NCBI RefSeq assembly: GCF_014926405.1
Contig: NZ_JACXXJ020000004.1
Span: 372,001 to 436,000, forward strand
Direction of reading: 5' to 3'
DNA: 64,000 bases
Source: Agrobacterium vitis
GTDB lineage: Bacteria; Pseudomonadota; Alphaproteobacteria; Rhizobiales; Rhizobiaceae
Made by a program: the position numbers and the translations under genes. Below the pieces are notes generated by a model. It had not been told where the DNA came from. It searched no databases and saw only the letters and a program-made list of their open reading frames with translations. Positions 35,872 through 45,120 of this stretch are shown piece by piece (positions within the stretch are counted from its first letter, which is position 1; the number at the start of each line of letters is the position of its first letter).

Positions 35872-36582
35872 ATGCAATGGTTGGAGGCCATCTGGACGAA
35901 GGAGGGAAAGGGCATCGCCAAGGATGCGCCGAAGCGCACCGGCCTTGCACTGTTTTGCGAGATCATCGGGCGGGAATGGTGGGAACTGGTCAAGCTCAAT
36001 CTTCTGTTTCTGGTCGCCGCGTTGCCTGTCGTCACCCTGCCCGCAGCCCTCTTCGCCACCGCCAGTATTTGTCGCGCCATGGTGGAGGACCGCAACGTCT
36101 ACCTGCTGCGTGATTTTGCCGAAGCCTTTCGCCGCTATTTAGCCGTGGCAACAGGCTGGGGTCTGACGACCGGCTTTGCGCTGTGGATCGGTTTTTGTGC
36201 GATCTTAACCTATGGCGCCCAAGTGCGCGACAGCCTGATCTACGCCGGCCCTCTGGCTGTCAGCCTTGTCGCGACCGGTTTTGTGGGCGTGTGGTCGGCG
36301 CATTTCATTGTGCTTACGGTGATGAGCAAGCGTGGCGCCCTGGAGATCCTGCGGCTATCGGCGCTGGCAACGCTTCTGCGACCTTTGCCGACGGTGGCGG
36401 CGCTGGTGTTTATCGCGGCCCTCTGGCTTGTGCATGTGCTGCTCTATCCGGTTTCTGTCTTCATGCCGGCAATGATCAATTTTTCACTTGGAATGTTCGC
36501 CGTTTCATTCGCCGCGCATCGGGCAGCCGCACTGGTTTTGGCCGAGCCTGATGCGGCGTATCGGACAACCAAAATATCATAG
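35872..36582 (+). CDS. YesL-family (DUF624) membrane protein
   Basis: 236 residues, about five hydrophobic segments after a polar start (LVKLNLLFLVAALPVVTLPA at residues 40-59 is the conserved first helix). YesL proteins are known mostly from Firmicutes operons for pectin and rhamnogalacturonan use, always beside CUT1 importers; their role is not established. It lies 12 bp after the ATPase gene and before the binding-protein gene, so it may assist this transporter. Confidence 0.82.
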   Translation: MQWLEAIWTKEGKGIAKDAPKRTGLALFCEIIGREWWELVKLNLLFLVAALPVVTLPAALFATASICRAMVEDRNVYLLRDFAEAFRRYLAVATGWGLTTGFALWIGFCAILTYGAQVRDSLIYAGPLAVSLVATGFVGVWSAHFIVLTVMSKRGALEILRLSALATLLRPLPTVAALVFIAALWLVHVLLYPVSVFMPAMINFSLGMFAVSFAAHRAAALVLAEPDAAYRTTKIS

Positions 36583-36631
36583 GAAGCCGCTGGGAGGCGC
36601 TTTCAACGAGACAATCAGGGAGGAGAACAGA

Positions 36632-37912
36632 ATGTACAGGCAGAAATTTGGGATATCGCTGACCATTGCCACTGCGGCACTGGGAATGGTCACTGTCATG
36701 GCAGGCGGCGCGTTCGCACAATCGGCAGCCCCCGTCACGCTGAAATGGGCGCTGTGGGACTGGGACAAGGTGGCCTATTACAAGCCGCTGATCGAAGCCT
36801 ATCAGGCAAAACATCCGAATGTGAAATTCGAGCCGGTGGATCTCGGTTCGCAGGACTACACGCAGATGATCGCCACCCAGCTGACCGGCGGTGCCAAGGA
36901 TATCGACGTCGTCACCATCAAGGACGTGCCGGGTTACGCGACCCTGGTGCGGGCCAACTCTATCGGCGATCTCTCCGGTTTCATGACCGAGCAGAAGATC
37001 GACAAAGCGGCTTACGGCGGGCTTATCGAGGAGCTGAGCATTGACGGCAAGGTCTATGCAATACCTTTCCGCTCCGACTTCTGGGTGGTCTATTATAACA
37101 AGGACATTTTCGACAAGGCAGGCGTTTCCTACCCGACCAATGACATGACCTGGGCGCAGTTCGATGAGATCGCCGGAAAGCTTAAGGGCGGCATGGGGGT
37201 CAACAAGACCTATGGCGCTTTGCTGCACACATGGCGTTCGACCGTTCAGCTTCCGGGCATCATGGATGGTCAGCATACGCTGGTCGGTGGCGATTACGCT
37301 TTTCTGAAGCCCTGGTATGAGCGGGCGCTGAAGCTTCAAAAGGAAGGTGCGATCCCGTCCTATGCATCGCTGAAAACCTCCAATACCCATTATTCGGCGC
37401 TGTTCTTCAACGGGACGGTCGGCATGCTGCCGATGGGGACCTGGTTCATCGGCACGCAGATCGCCAAGGTAAAGTCCGGTGAATCCAAGAGCAAGAATTG
37501 GGGCATCGTCAAATTCCCGCACCCAGACGGCGTTGCAGCCGGCACAACGGCGGCGCAGATTGCGGCTCTTTCGGTCAATAACAACTCAGCCCACAAAGAC
37601 GTGGCGCTTGACTTCATCAAGTTCGTGACTGGACCTGAAGGTGCGGCAATCATTGCCGATACGGGAACTTTGCCAGCGGTGCGCACAGACGATGTCAGCA
37701 CCAAGATCACCTCGCTGCCCGGCTTCCCGCAGGACGAAAACAGCAAGGCGGCGCTTAAAGCCGGCAAGTCCTATCTGGAAATGGCGGTCAGTCCCAATGC
37801 AGCAAAAATCGAGGTCGTGCTGAATCGTGTGCATGACGCGATCATGACAGACAACACATCTATCGACGATGGCCTGAAGGAGATGAACGACGGCGTCAAG
37901 GCGATCAAATAG
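36632..37912 (+). CDS. Oligosaccharide ABC transporter binding protein (CUT1)
   Basis: 426 residues. Signal peptide with a hydrophobic core ending GGAFAQS; the mature part begins with VTLKWALWDWDKVAYYKPLI and holds DFWVVYYNKDIFDKAG, normal for solute-binding family 1. ATG 36632 follows GGGAGGAG. It is the periplasmic receptor for the permeases at 31756 and 32722. A perfect stem-loop after the stop suggests higher output of this gene. Confidence 0.9.
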   Translation: MYRQKFGISLTIATAALGMVTVMAGGAFAQSAAPVTLKWALWDWDKVAYYKPLIEAYQAKHPNVKFEPVDLGSQDYTQMIATQLTGGAKDIDVVTIKDVPGYATLVRANSIGDLSGFMTEQKIDKAAYGGLIEELSIDGKVYAIPFRSDFWVVYYNKDIFDKAGVSYPTNDMTWAQFDEIAGKLKGGMGVNKTYGALLHTWRSTVQLPGIMDGQHTLVGGDYAFLKPWYERALKLQKEGAIPSYASLKTSNTHYSALFFNGTVGMLPMGTWFIGTQIAKVKSGESKSKNWGIVKFPHPDGVAAGTTAAQIAALSVNNNSAHKDVALDFIKFVTGPEGAAIIADTGTLPAVRTDDVSTKITSLPGFPQDENSKAALKAGKSYLEMAVSPNAAKIEVVLNRVHDAIMTDNTSIDDGLKEMNDGVKAIK

Positions 37913-37925
37913 TCCACAGCAAGTC

Positions 37926-37955
37926 TGGCCGCAGGTTCACACCTTCCTGCGGCCA
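37926..37955 (+). other. Intercistronic stem-loop after the binding-protein gene
   Basis: Perfect 10-bp arms TGGCCGCAGG (37926-37935) and CCTGCGGCCA (37946-37955), 14 bp after the stop. No T-run follows; it stands before the weakly started DUF2264 gene. Confidence 0.7.
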
Positions 37956-37986
37956 ATTCATTCGAAACAGTTCATGGATATCGATT

Positions 37987-39834
37987 GTGGTTTACGATCC
38001 GGCCCAGGCCAACCCGCTCTACGGCAACCCCTTGCGCAGCCGCGATGATGTGGCGAAAGCCCTGCTCGACCTGTTCACGCCGCTCCTGCCCTATTTTTCG
38101 CAAGGCGGCGCACGGGTAAGGCTTGGCGCATCCGGCGCGATTTTCGATCATGCGGCTGCCGATCTCGAAGGTTTTGCCCGGCCCCTGTGGGGTATCGTAC
38201 CCTTTGCGGCGGGCGGTGGCGATTTCCCGCACTGGGATCTTTACCGACGTGGCCTGACCCATGGCACCGATCCGCAACACGAAGACTATTGGGGCGATGT
38301 CTCTGATCGCAACCAACGGCTGGTGGAGCTTGCCGCCATCGGCTTTGCGCTCGCCATGGTGCCGCAGCATATCTGGGAGCCTCTGGACGATGCTGCCAAG
38401 GCCACCGTCTCGGCCTATCTGCTCCAGGCCCGAGACCGCGAATACGTCGATAACAATTGGAAATTCTTCCGGGTTCTGGTCGATCTGGGGCTGGAGCGGG
38501 TCGGAGTAGAATTCGACCACACCAAGACTATTGCCTATCTCGATGAGCTGGAAGGATTCGATATTGGTGATGGCTGGTACCGCGATGGGCCGGTGCGTCG
38601 GGTGGACCACTACATTCCCTTTGCCATGCATTTTTATGGGCTGATTTATGCCGTGCTTGCCAACGAAGACGACGCCCGCAAAACCCGTCTTCGTGACCGC
38701 GCAACGGTCTTTGCCAAGGATATCCGCCACTGGTTCGGCCCGGATGGCGCCGCACTGGCCTTCGGGCGCAGCCAGACCTATCGTTTTGCCGCTGGCGGTT
38801 TCTGGGGCGCGCTTGCCTTTGCCGACCTTGACGCGCTGCCATGGGGTGAGATCAAGGGCTATTACATGCGTCATATCCGCTGGTGGTCGGCATTGCCGAT
38901 TGCCGACCGCGACGGTGTGCTGTCGGTCGGCTACGGCTATCCCAATTTGCTGATGAGTGAGAGCTACAATTCGCCCGGTTCGCCCTATTGGGCGCTGAAA
39001 TTCTTTCTCCCGCTGGCCCTGCCCGCCGATCACCCGTTCTGGCTGGCGCCGGAAACCGATGCGCCGTCCTTCAATGCGCCCGTGCCGCTCGAAAAGCCGG
39101 GCATGGTCGCCATGCACATGCCGGGTAATGTCGTCATTCTCGCCTCCGGCCAGGAACATGACAAGATGCGCGGCTCCAACGAGAAATACGCCAAATTCGT
39201 CTATTCGACGCGCTATACCTTCAATATCGAGGCCAATGATCGCCATTTCGATGCGGCCAGTTTTGATGGCATGCTGGGCCTGTCGGATGATGGCGTGCAT
39301 TTTAGGATGCGCGAGACGCTTGAAGAGGCGATGATCGCCGATGACAGGCTCTATTCCCGCTGGAAGCCCTGGGCGGATGTGACTGTCGAAACCTGGCTCG
39401 TTCCACAAAATCCCTGGCATATCCGCATCCATCGGATTGCAACGCCGCGCAGCCTGATGACCAGCGAAGGCGGCTTTGCCATTGCCCGCGTCGACTTCAA
39501 CCGTGACCGAATGGAAGAAAGCGCTGGCCGTGCCGTGTGGTTCGGGCAAACCGACATCAGCGCCATTATCGATCTTTCCGACAACCAACGCACCGGTCGC
39601 GCCCATGTGCCGATTGCCAATACCAATCTTTTATGGGCAAAAACCAACCTGCCGCAATTGCGTGGCGCAGTCGAACCAGGCCAAACCGTGCTGGTAACGG
39701 CAGCATTCGCGCTACCGCTGGGACGTGCAGCAGATGAGGCTCTTGCCGCTCTGCCTACTTGCCCCGATCTCGAGGTGCTGGAGCAGCAGTTTAGAGACGC
39801 TGGACACCGCGTCGCGGCCTTCGATATCGGCTAA
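37987..39834 (+). CDS. DUF2264-family enzyme, putative glycoside hydrolase
   Basis: 615 residues, no signal peptide. The pattern matches DUF2264: ARPLWGIVPFAAGG near residue 65, EDYWGDVSDRNQRLVELAAI, and DNNWKFFRVLVDLGLE, an alpha/alpha-barrel-like N-terminal half, followed by a beta-rich C-terminal part. I recall that related proteins from Bacteroides were described as glucuronidases (GH154), which would suit this locus; I could not confirm that. The start is GTG 37987; the nearby ATG at 37974 is out of frame. It probably removes a uronic acid or trims the imported oligosaccharide. Confidence 0.75.
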   Translation: MVYDPAQANPLYGNPLRSRDDVAKALLDLFTPLLPYFSQGGARVRLGASGAIFDHAAADLEGFARPLWGIVPFAAGGGDFPHWDLYRRGLTHGTDPQHEDYWGDVSDRNQRLVELAAIGFALAMVPQHIWEPLDDAAKATVSAYLLQARDREYVDNNWKFFRVLVDLGLERVGVEFDHTKTIAYLDELEGFDIGDGWYRDGPVRRVDHYIPFAMHFYGLIYAVLANEDDARKTRLRDRATVFAKDIRHWFGPDGAALAFGRSQTYRFAAGGFWGALAFADLDALPWGEIKGYYMRHIRWWSALPIADRDGVLSVGYGYPNLLMSESYNSPGSPYWALKFFLPLALPADHPFWLAPETDAPSFNAPVPLEKPGMVAMHMPGNVVILASGQEHDKMRGSNEKYAKFVYSTRYTFNIEANDRHFDAASFDGMLGLSDDGVHFRMRETLEEAMIADDRLYSRWKPWADVTVETWLVPQNPWHIRIHRIATPRSLMTSEGGFAIARVDFNRDRMEESAGRAVWFGQTDISAIIDLSDNQRTGRAHVPIANTNLLWAKTNLPQLRGAVEPGQTVLVTAAFALPLGRAADEALAALPTCPDLEVLEQQFRDAGHRVAAFDIG

Positions 39835-39839
39835 GCGTC

Positions 39840-41477
39840 ATGAGCAGGGGTAACCGCGCCAACGAGGAACAGGCATCCTTGCGCCGCAACCGGCTCAATA
39901 TCCTCACCTGGGAGCGGAATGCACAGGATATAGAAAGCGCGGCCCATCAGGCACGGCTTCGCCAGCTTCAGACCTATGCCGGCGCAACATTTTCTCCGGG
40001 CGCTTATGTCGCGGAAAAGGCTGAGATCCATACGGATAGGCTGGTGATGGGTGCCGGATCGTGGATTGCCGGTCATGCTCTGGTGCGTGGCGATGTCGAG
40101 CTTGGCGAGAACGTTTCGATCAATGCCTATGCTTGCATCTCTGGCCGGGTAAGATTGGGAAATGGGGTGCGGATTGCCTCGCATGTCAGCATTGTCGGCT
40201 TCAATCATGGCTTCGACGATCTTGAAACGCCGATCTATCGTCAGCCGTTGACATCGCTTGGCATCGAGATTGGCGACGATGTCTGGATCGGTGCCAATGC
40301 GGTCATTCTGGATGGCGCCCGGATCGGCAGCGGTGCAATTATCGCCGCCGGTGCCGTGGTCTCAAAACACATCCCACCACAGGCCATTGCGGGCGGCGTA
40401 CCGGCCCGCGTGCTGCGGATGCGCGGCAAAGACACGGCGTCTACCCGCAAAACCGAGGTGGTCGAGACAGCGCTTGCCGCGATCAATGCTGCTGCTTCCG
40501 CTGATTGGCGAGCGGTGGTGGAGCGATATCGTATCGGCGATGATTACAGTGCACCGGATGCAAGCGGCAAACCCGTTACCAGCATTCGCCATCTCTGCGA
40601 CGCCATCGAAATTGCCGCTGCCTTCGGTGATATCGGCTCGATATTCGATGTCGATGCCACCATCGCCCGCCTGCAAGCCGTTCAGGACCCGCAAACCGGC
40701 CTTTTCCTCGATCCTTATCGTGAAACGCAGCAGCCTCTGCATCACGATCCAATTGCCTTGTACAATGTGCTGGCCGTTGGATACGCACTTGAATGCCTGG
40801 GATCAGCGCCACTCCACCCTTTCCGGTTCATCGAATGCATGAGTGCAGGTGATCTCGTGCAATGGCTGGATGGGCTGCCCTGGCAAACACGCGCCTGGCA
40901 TTGCGGCGCGACCGTCGATGCCATTGCAACGGCCTTGCATTTTAACGGCCGTTATTTTGGTGCAGGCGCCAACCGACACAGTTTGTTTGGTTGGCTGATC
41001 CTCAACTGCAACCCAGCATCCGGCCTTTGGGGTGCAGAAACACCGGATGGCGGGCTGTTGCAGCCGGTCAATGGTTTTTACCGGCTGACGCGCGGCGCCC
41101 ATGCGCAATTTGGCATACCGGTTCCTTATCCGGATGCCGCCATCGATTCCGTGATCGCCAATTACCGGGCTCATGAAGGATTTCGTGGACAAGGCTTCAA
41201 TGCCTGCAATCTGCTCGACACGATCCACCCGCTGCTGCTTTGCCTGAAGCAGACACCTCATCGCCGCGACGAGGCGATGGAAATCGCAACCGGCATCATT
41301 CTGCAACTGTCGACACGGTGGCAAAGCGGGCAAGGCTTCCCGTTCGCAGACGGTCAGCCAACCGGTTTGCAGGGAACTGAAATGTGGCTTACGACCTGTT
41401 GGCTTGCAGCCGAACTCCTGAACCTCTCCAGCAATCTGTCATTCAAGCCACGAGGTATTCATCGGTACCGAGCGTGA
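39840..41477 (+). CDS. Hexapeptide acyltransferase fused to an unknown helical domain
   Basis: 545 residues in two parts. Residues about 45-205 form a left-handed beta-helix of hexapeptide repeats with a candidate catalytic His in VGFNHGFDD and the typical end IGDDVWIGANAVIL...AIAGGVPARVLRMR, as in sugar O-acetyltransferases. Residues about 215-545 are helical by pattern (YNVLAVGYALECLG, WHCGATVDAIATALHF, LLDTIHPLLLCL), perhaps an alpha/alpha toroid; I do not recognise them. The gene follows the DUF2264 stop by 5 bp and ends the locus. An acetylating enzyme in a breakdown pathway is unexpected. Confidence 0.75.
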   Translation: MSRGNRANEEQASLRRNRLNILTWERNAQDIESAAHQARLRQLQTYAGATFSPGAYVAEKAEIHTDRLVMGAGSWIAGHALVRGDVELGENVSINAYACISGRVRLGNGVRIASHVSIVGFNHGFDDLETPIYRQPLTSLGIEIGDDVWIGANAVILDGARIGSGAIIAAGAVVSKHIPPQAIAGGVPARVLRMRGKDTASTRKTEVVETALAAINAAASADWRAVVERYRIGDDYSAPDASGKPVTSIRHLCDAIEIAAAFGDIGSIFDVDATIARLQAVQDPQTGLFLDPYRETQQPLHHDPIALYNVLAVGYALECLGSAPLHPFRFIECMSAGDLVQWLDGLPWQTRAWHCGATVDAIATALHFNGRYFGAGANRHSLFGWLILNCNPASGLWGAETPDGGLLQPVNGFYRLTRGAHAQFGIPVPYPDAAIDSVIANYRAHEGFRGQGFNACNLLDTIHPLLLCLKQTPHRRDEAMEIATGIILQLSTRWQSGQGFPFADGQPTGLQGTEMWLTTCWLAAELLNLSSNLSFKPRGIHRYRA

Positions 41478-41646
41478 GACCGCATTTTCAAACGCTACTC
41501 CCCTCGCCAACCTCTTTGCTGCGAGATATTGATTATGTAATTTTCTACGTAATTTGAAGTGGCCTCCCGGGGCGTATGATCTCGAAAGGCCTGCCATATT
41601 CGGGTAACCGCACAAAGTGTCGCGATAAGGCCTCTATGTTCTCCTT

Positions 41647-42645
41647 CTAAATTGACCTACCGGCCTCATCGAACCGGTGAAGGCATCCCTCCATCGGCTT
41701 GACGCTGATGATTTCGCCGATCCTTGGCTCATGGCTGCCGCTGGTGCGGATGAGAAGCTTTCCATACAGAGCGGAGTCGATGGTCATGAACGTATCGCTT
41801 CCAAGGCATTCTGCAGCCACCACCACACCGGTCCAGGCGTCATGGTCTTGGGAAAGCACCAGATGCTCCGGCCTTACACCAATGGTTGTTGCACTGTGTC
41901 GTTGGGCCGCTTCGCCCGACACCAGATTCATTTGTGGTGAGCCAATAAAGGCGGCGACAAAGAGATTGCCTGGCCTGTGATAAAGCTCCAGCGGCGTGCC
42001 CAATTGCTCAAGGACGCCCTTGTTGAACACCGCAATCTTATCGGCCATGGTCATGGCTTCCACCTGATCATGGGTAACGTAAATGGTTGTTGCTTTTAAT
42101 CTTTTTTGCAATTCCCGAATTTCCGAGCGCATTTGCACGCGCAGCTTGGCATCGAGATTCGAGAGAGGCTCATCAAACAGAAAAACCTTCGGGTCGCGCA
42201 CAATGGCTCTGCCCATGGCAACGCGCTGACGTTGCCCACCTGAAAGAGCTGCGGGCTTGCGTTTAAGATATGGTTCAAGCCCCAGGACCTCAGACGCCTT
42301 TGCCACGCGCGCATGGATGTCCGCCACAGAATGCCCGGCGAGCTTAAGGGCAAAACCCATATTCTCGGCCACTGTCATATGCGGATAGAGCGCATAATTC
42401 TGAAACACCATGGCAATGTCGCGCTCACGTGGGCTCAAGTCATTGATGCGGGTACCATCAATGAAGATATCGCCGCCGGATACTTCTTCCAAACCCGCAA
42501 TCATCCGTAGGAATGTTGATTTTCCGCAACCGGATGGTCCAACCAGTGCCAGGAATTCCCCGTCCCCAACCTCTAGATCCACACCGTGTATGACCTCCAA
42601 CGCCCCGTAATGCTTGCGTAAATTTTCAATGCGCACCACAGCCAT
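41647..42645 (-). CDS. Sugar ABC transporter ATP-binding protein (CUT1, UgpC-like) of the mannoside system
   Basis: 332 residues from ATG 42645 (GGGAGGAA before it). Walker [10 protein letters not shown], signature [15 protein letters not shown], Walker [15 protein letters not shown], switch [12 protein letters not shown]. The C-terminal regulatory domain is short. It is divergent from the binding-protein gene at 42831 and completes the importer encoded by 42831-45959. Its 3' end faces the acyltransferase gene. Confidence 0.9.
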   Translation of the reverse strand: MAVVRIENLRKHYGALEVIHGVDLEVGDGEFLALVGPSGCGKSTFLRMIAGLEEVSGGDIFIDGTRINDLSPRERDIAMVFQNYALYPHMTVAENMGFALKLAGHSVADIHARVAKASEVLGLEPYLKRKPAALSGGQRQRVAMGRAIVRDPKVFLFDEPLSNLDAKLRVQMRSEIRELQKRLKATTIYVTHDQVEAMTMADKIAVFNKGVLEQLGTPLELYHRPGNLFVAAFIGSPQMNLVSGEAAQRHSATTIGVRPEHLVLSQDHDAWTGVVVAAECLGSDTFMTIDSALYGKLLIRTSGSHEPRIGEIISVKPMEGCLHRFDEAGRSI

Positions 42646-42830
42646 GATTTCCTCCCAGACAAATCGCTTGACGCAAAACAAAAGTGATTTAATCTATTTC
42701 TTGCATTCAGGGAATACGCCTGTTGGAGGAGACAGCGGGTGTCGGATGGTGACGCAGGGCGGAGGCTTGCCCGCGATTGAGGGTTTTAACGCATGGCACT
42801 CAACGGCATGCGACTTTGGGAGGAAGGCAC

Positions 42831-44126
42831 ATGAAAAAGAACAGGCATGCGTTGACGCTTGTCGCGCTGTTGGTCGCCCCAGTGGGCGGGAATGCCAGGG
42901 ATATGATCACCGGCGACACGGTTGGTCCGGCTGACGCGCCCAATAAAATGACATTCCGCATGACGACCGACGGTCCGCGCAACAATGATCCGGTTGTGGC
43001 TGAAGGCTATGGCAAGCTTTTCAATCAGTTTATTGCCAAGCACCCCGGCTGGCGCATTGAATTGCAGATGATGACGGGGGATATCAGCCAAGAGCAGGCC
43101 CGAATGGTCGAGCAGGCCAAATCCGGTAATGCGCCCGACTGCGCTGCCGTGGACTCCTTCGTGCTGCCTGTTTTTAAAAAAGCTGGCGTGCTGAAATCCT
43201 TCTCGCCCTATTTCAGCAAGGAAGAGATCGACCAGCTTTTCCCCTTCATTCGCGAGGGCGTAACCGGAACGGACGGCCAGATTTATGCCTGGTGGTGGTC
43301 TACCGATCTGCGTGTTCTCTATCGCAACAAGGAGATCATTCCCGATGCGCCGCAGACATGGGACGAGACCAAAAAGGCAGCACTTCACTCCGTGAAAGAG
43401 GGCATGGAAGGCATTCTGTTCAACGGCTCGCGCTATGAAGGTACCACATTTGACTGGCTGGCCAATTTCTGGGCCGAAGGTGGCAAGCTGGTCGATGAGA
43501 GTGGCAAGCCGATCTTTGGAGAAGGTGCTGAGCGGGAAAAATTCGTCAAGGCGGTGAATTACTATCGCGATCTGGTGGAGTCCGGTGCGGCCCCGAAGCG
43601 CGTGGCCACCATTGGCAATTATGATGATTTCAATGCCGCCGCAGCCGCTGGCACCACGGCGCTGTTTGTCGGTGGCAATTGGCAATATGGCCAGCTGCAA
43701 GCCGCCCTTGAGCCGGAAGAACTGGCAAAATGGACCTTCTCACCTCTGCCCGGCCCCACCAAGGATCAGCGCTCGACCGGCACAGGTGGCTGGACGGTTG
43801 CCTCTTTTGCCTCCGATCCGGCAAAAGTGAAAATGTGCGCCGATCTGGCTCGTGATGTCTATATGGGACCTGCCAACGAGGTTCAGGGGCAACTGCCAAC
43901 CCGCGCCGACCTTTATGAAAAGTACAAGATTTTCTCCTCTGACATCAACAAAGCTTTCTCGGAGGCCCTGAAAGTCGGGCAAGCTCGGCCCGGCGCGCCG
44001 GTCTATCCCGAAATCTCCAATCAGATTCAGATCATGATGGGCAAGGTGCTGACGGGAACGCAAGCCACGGATGCGGCTGTCGATGAAGCCTTCAAAGCTT
44101 CGCTTGCGGCCTATGATCGCCACTGA
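42831..44126 (+). CDS. Sugar ABC transporter binding protein (CUT1), mannoside system
   Basis: 431 residues. The N-terminus MKKNRHALTLVALLVAPVGGN is a weak or atypical signal peptide: basic start, hydrophobic core, no classical AxA site. The mature part has RMTTDGPRNNDPVVAEGYGK and IYAWWWSTDLRVLYRNKEII, which fit solute-binding family 1. GGGAGGAAGG precedes the ATG. It leads the operon with two permeases and an alpha-mannosidase, so a mannose-containing glycan fragment is the likely ligand. Confidence 0.85.
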   Translation: MKKNRHALTLVALLVAPVGGNARDMITGDTVGPADAPNKMTFRMTTDGPRNNDPVVAEGYGKLFNQFIAKHPGWRIELQMMTGDISQEQARMVEQAKSGNAPDCAAVDSFVLPVFKKAGVLKSFSPYFSKEEIDQLFPFIREGVTGTDGQIYAWWWSTDLRVLYRNKEIIPDAPQTWDETKKAALHSVKEGMEGILFNGSRYEGTTFDWLANFWAEGGKLVDESGKPIFGEGAEREKFVKAVNYYRDLVESGAAPKRVATIGNYDDFNAAAAAGTTALFVGGNWQYGQLQAALEPEELAKWTFSPLPGPTKDQRSTGTGGWTVASFASDPAKVKMCADLARDVYMGPANEVQGQLPTRADLYEKYKIFSSDINKAFSEALKVGQARPGAPVYPEISNQIQIMMGKVLTGTQATDAAVDEAFKASLAAYDRH

Positions 44127-44138
44127 ACTCCCCTTGAT

Positions 44139-44164
44139 GCTGCGGGACCAAAGGGTTCCGCAGC
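44139..44164 (+). other. Intercistronic stem-loop after the binding-protein gene
   Basis: Arms GCTGCGG (44139-44145) and CCGCAGC (44158-44164), with further pairing inside (GACC/GGGT). Twelve bp after the stop and 33 bp before the permease start. No T-run. Confidence 0.6.
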
Positions 44165-44196
44165 GCTTTGTGGTCTGAATCCAAAAGGTGCACTCC

Positions 44197-45120
44197 ATGG
44201 CAACAATCAGCTTGCAGGCGGGCAAACAAATGGGTGCCGCCCGAAGCCGTCACAGACCAAAGGCAGCGCCGTGGCTTATGCCGCTGATTTTGGTGCTCGG
44301 CATTTTCTACCTCTATCCCGTGCTGGATGTTCTGCGTCTGGCCTTCACCAGAGCCACCCTGCTCGGGGATGACGGTGGCTATACCATCACAACATTGATC
44401 AACACGCTGACCCGCGCAGAAATTCCGCAGATCCTGTGGGTCACGCTCACCTTCACGGCTGGATCGGTTCTGGCGCAGCAACTGTTTGGCCTTGTGATCG
44501 CATTGGTGGTGGTGCGGGCAGAAAGACGCGGTCTGTTCGGTGCGACAATCCTGCGAACCACGGCGCTGATTGCCTGGGTGGTGCCGGGTATTGCTGGCGG
44601 CATTATCTGGAAAATGCTGTTTAACGAGGCTCCGTTTGGCGGGCTGAACAGCCTGCTCCGGCTTGTGGGCGCGGGCCCCGTACAATGGCTCTCCGATCCC
44701 AACCTCGTGATGTGGTCGGTGGTGTTGTCGAATGTCTGGCGCGGAACCGCCTTTTCCATGGTGGTGATGTATGCGGCCATCAAGGCGATTGATCCGGTGC
44801 TTTATGAGGCCGCGGCGGTGGATGGGGCGCGGGCCGATCAGCGGCTGCGCTATGTCACCCTGCCGCAGCTAAAATCGGCCATTCTGGTCAATCTGATTTT
44901 GATCACCATCCAGACGCTCAACACCTTCGATGCGATCATCTCCCTCACCGGCGGCGGACCGGGACGGGTGACAGAGGTACTGTCGCTCTACACGTTCAAT
45001 GTGGTGTTTCGCAATTATGATCTGGCGGCGGGCGCTGCTCTGTCCCTCCTCATGCTGGTAATCTCGCTGACGCTGGCCTTGATCTATGCCGCCTTCCTGC
45101 CAAAGGGAGATGACCAATGA
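44197..45120 (+). CDS. Sugar ABC transporter permease (CUT1, MalF-like), mannoside system
   Basis: 307 residues, six hydrophobic segments; EAA loop YEAAAVDGARADQRLRYVTLPQLKS. ATG 44197 lies eight bases after AAAAGG; an in-frame GTG at 44188 overlaps that site and is rejected. The stop overlaps the next permease start (ATGA). Confidence 0.9.
   Translation: MATISLQAGKQMGAARSRHRPKAAPWLMPLILVLGIFYLYPVLDVLRLAFTRATLLGDDGGYTITTLINTLTRAEIPQILWVTLTFTAGSVLAQQLFGLVIALVVVRAERRGLFGATILRTTALIAWVVPGIAGGIIWKMLFNEAPFGGLNSLLRLVGAGPVQWLSDPNLVMWSVVLSNVWRGTAFSMVVMYAAIKAIDPVLYEAAAVDGARADQRLRYVTLPQLKSAILVNLILITIQTLNTFDAIISLTGGGPGRVTEVLSLYTFNVVFRNYDLAAGAALSLLMLVISLTLALIYAAFLPKGDDQ

Noticed and set aside
37972..39606. 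Minus-strand open frame of 544 codons opposite the DUF2264 gene
   Set aside because: The plus-strand translation matches a known family; the antisense one is low-complexity and unlike any family I know.
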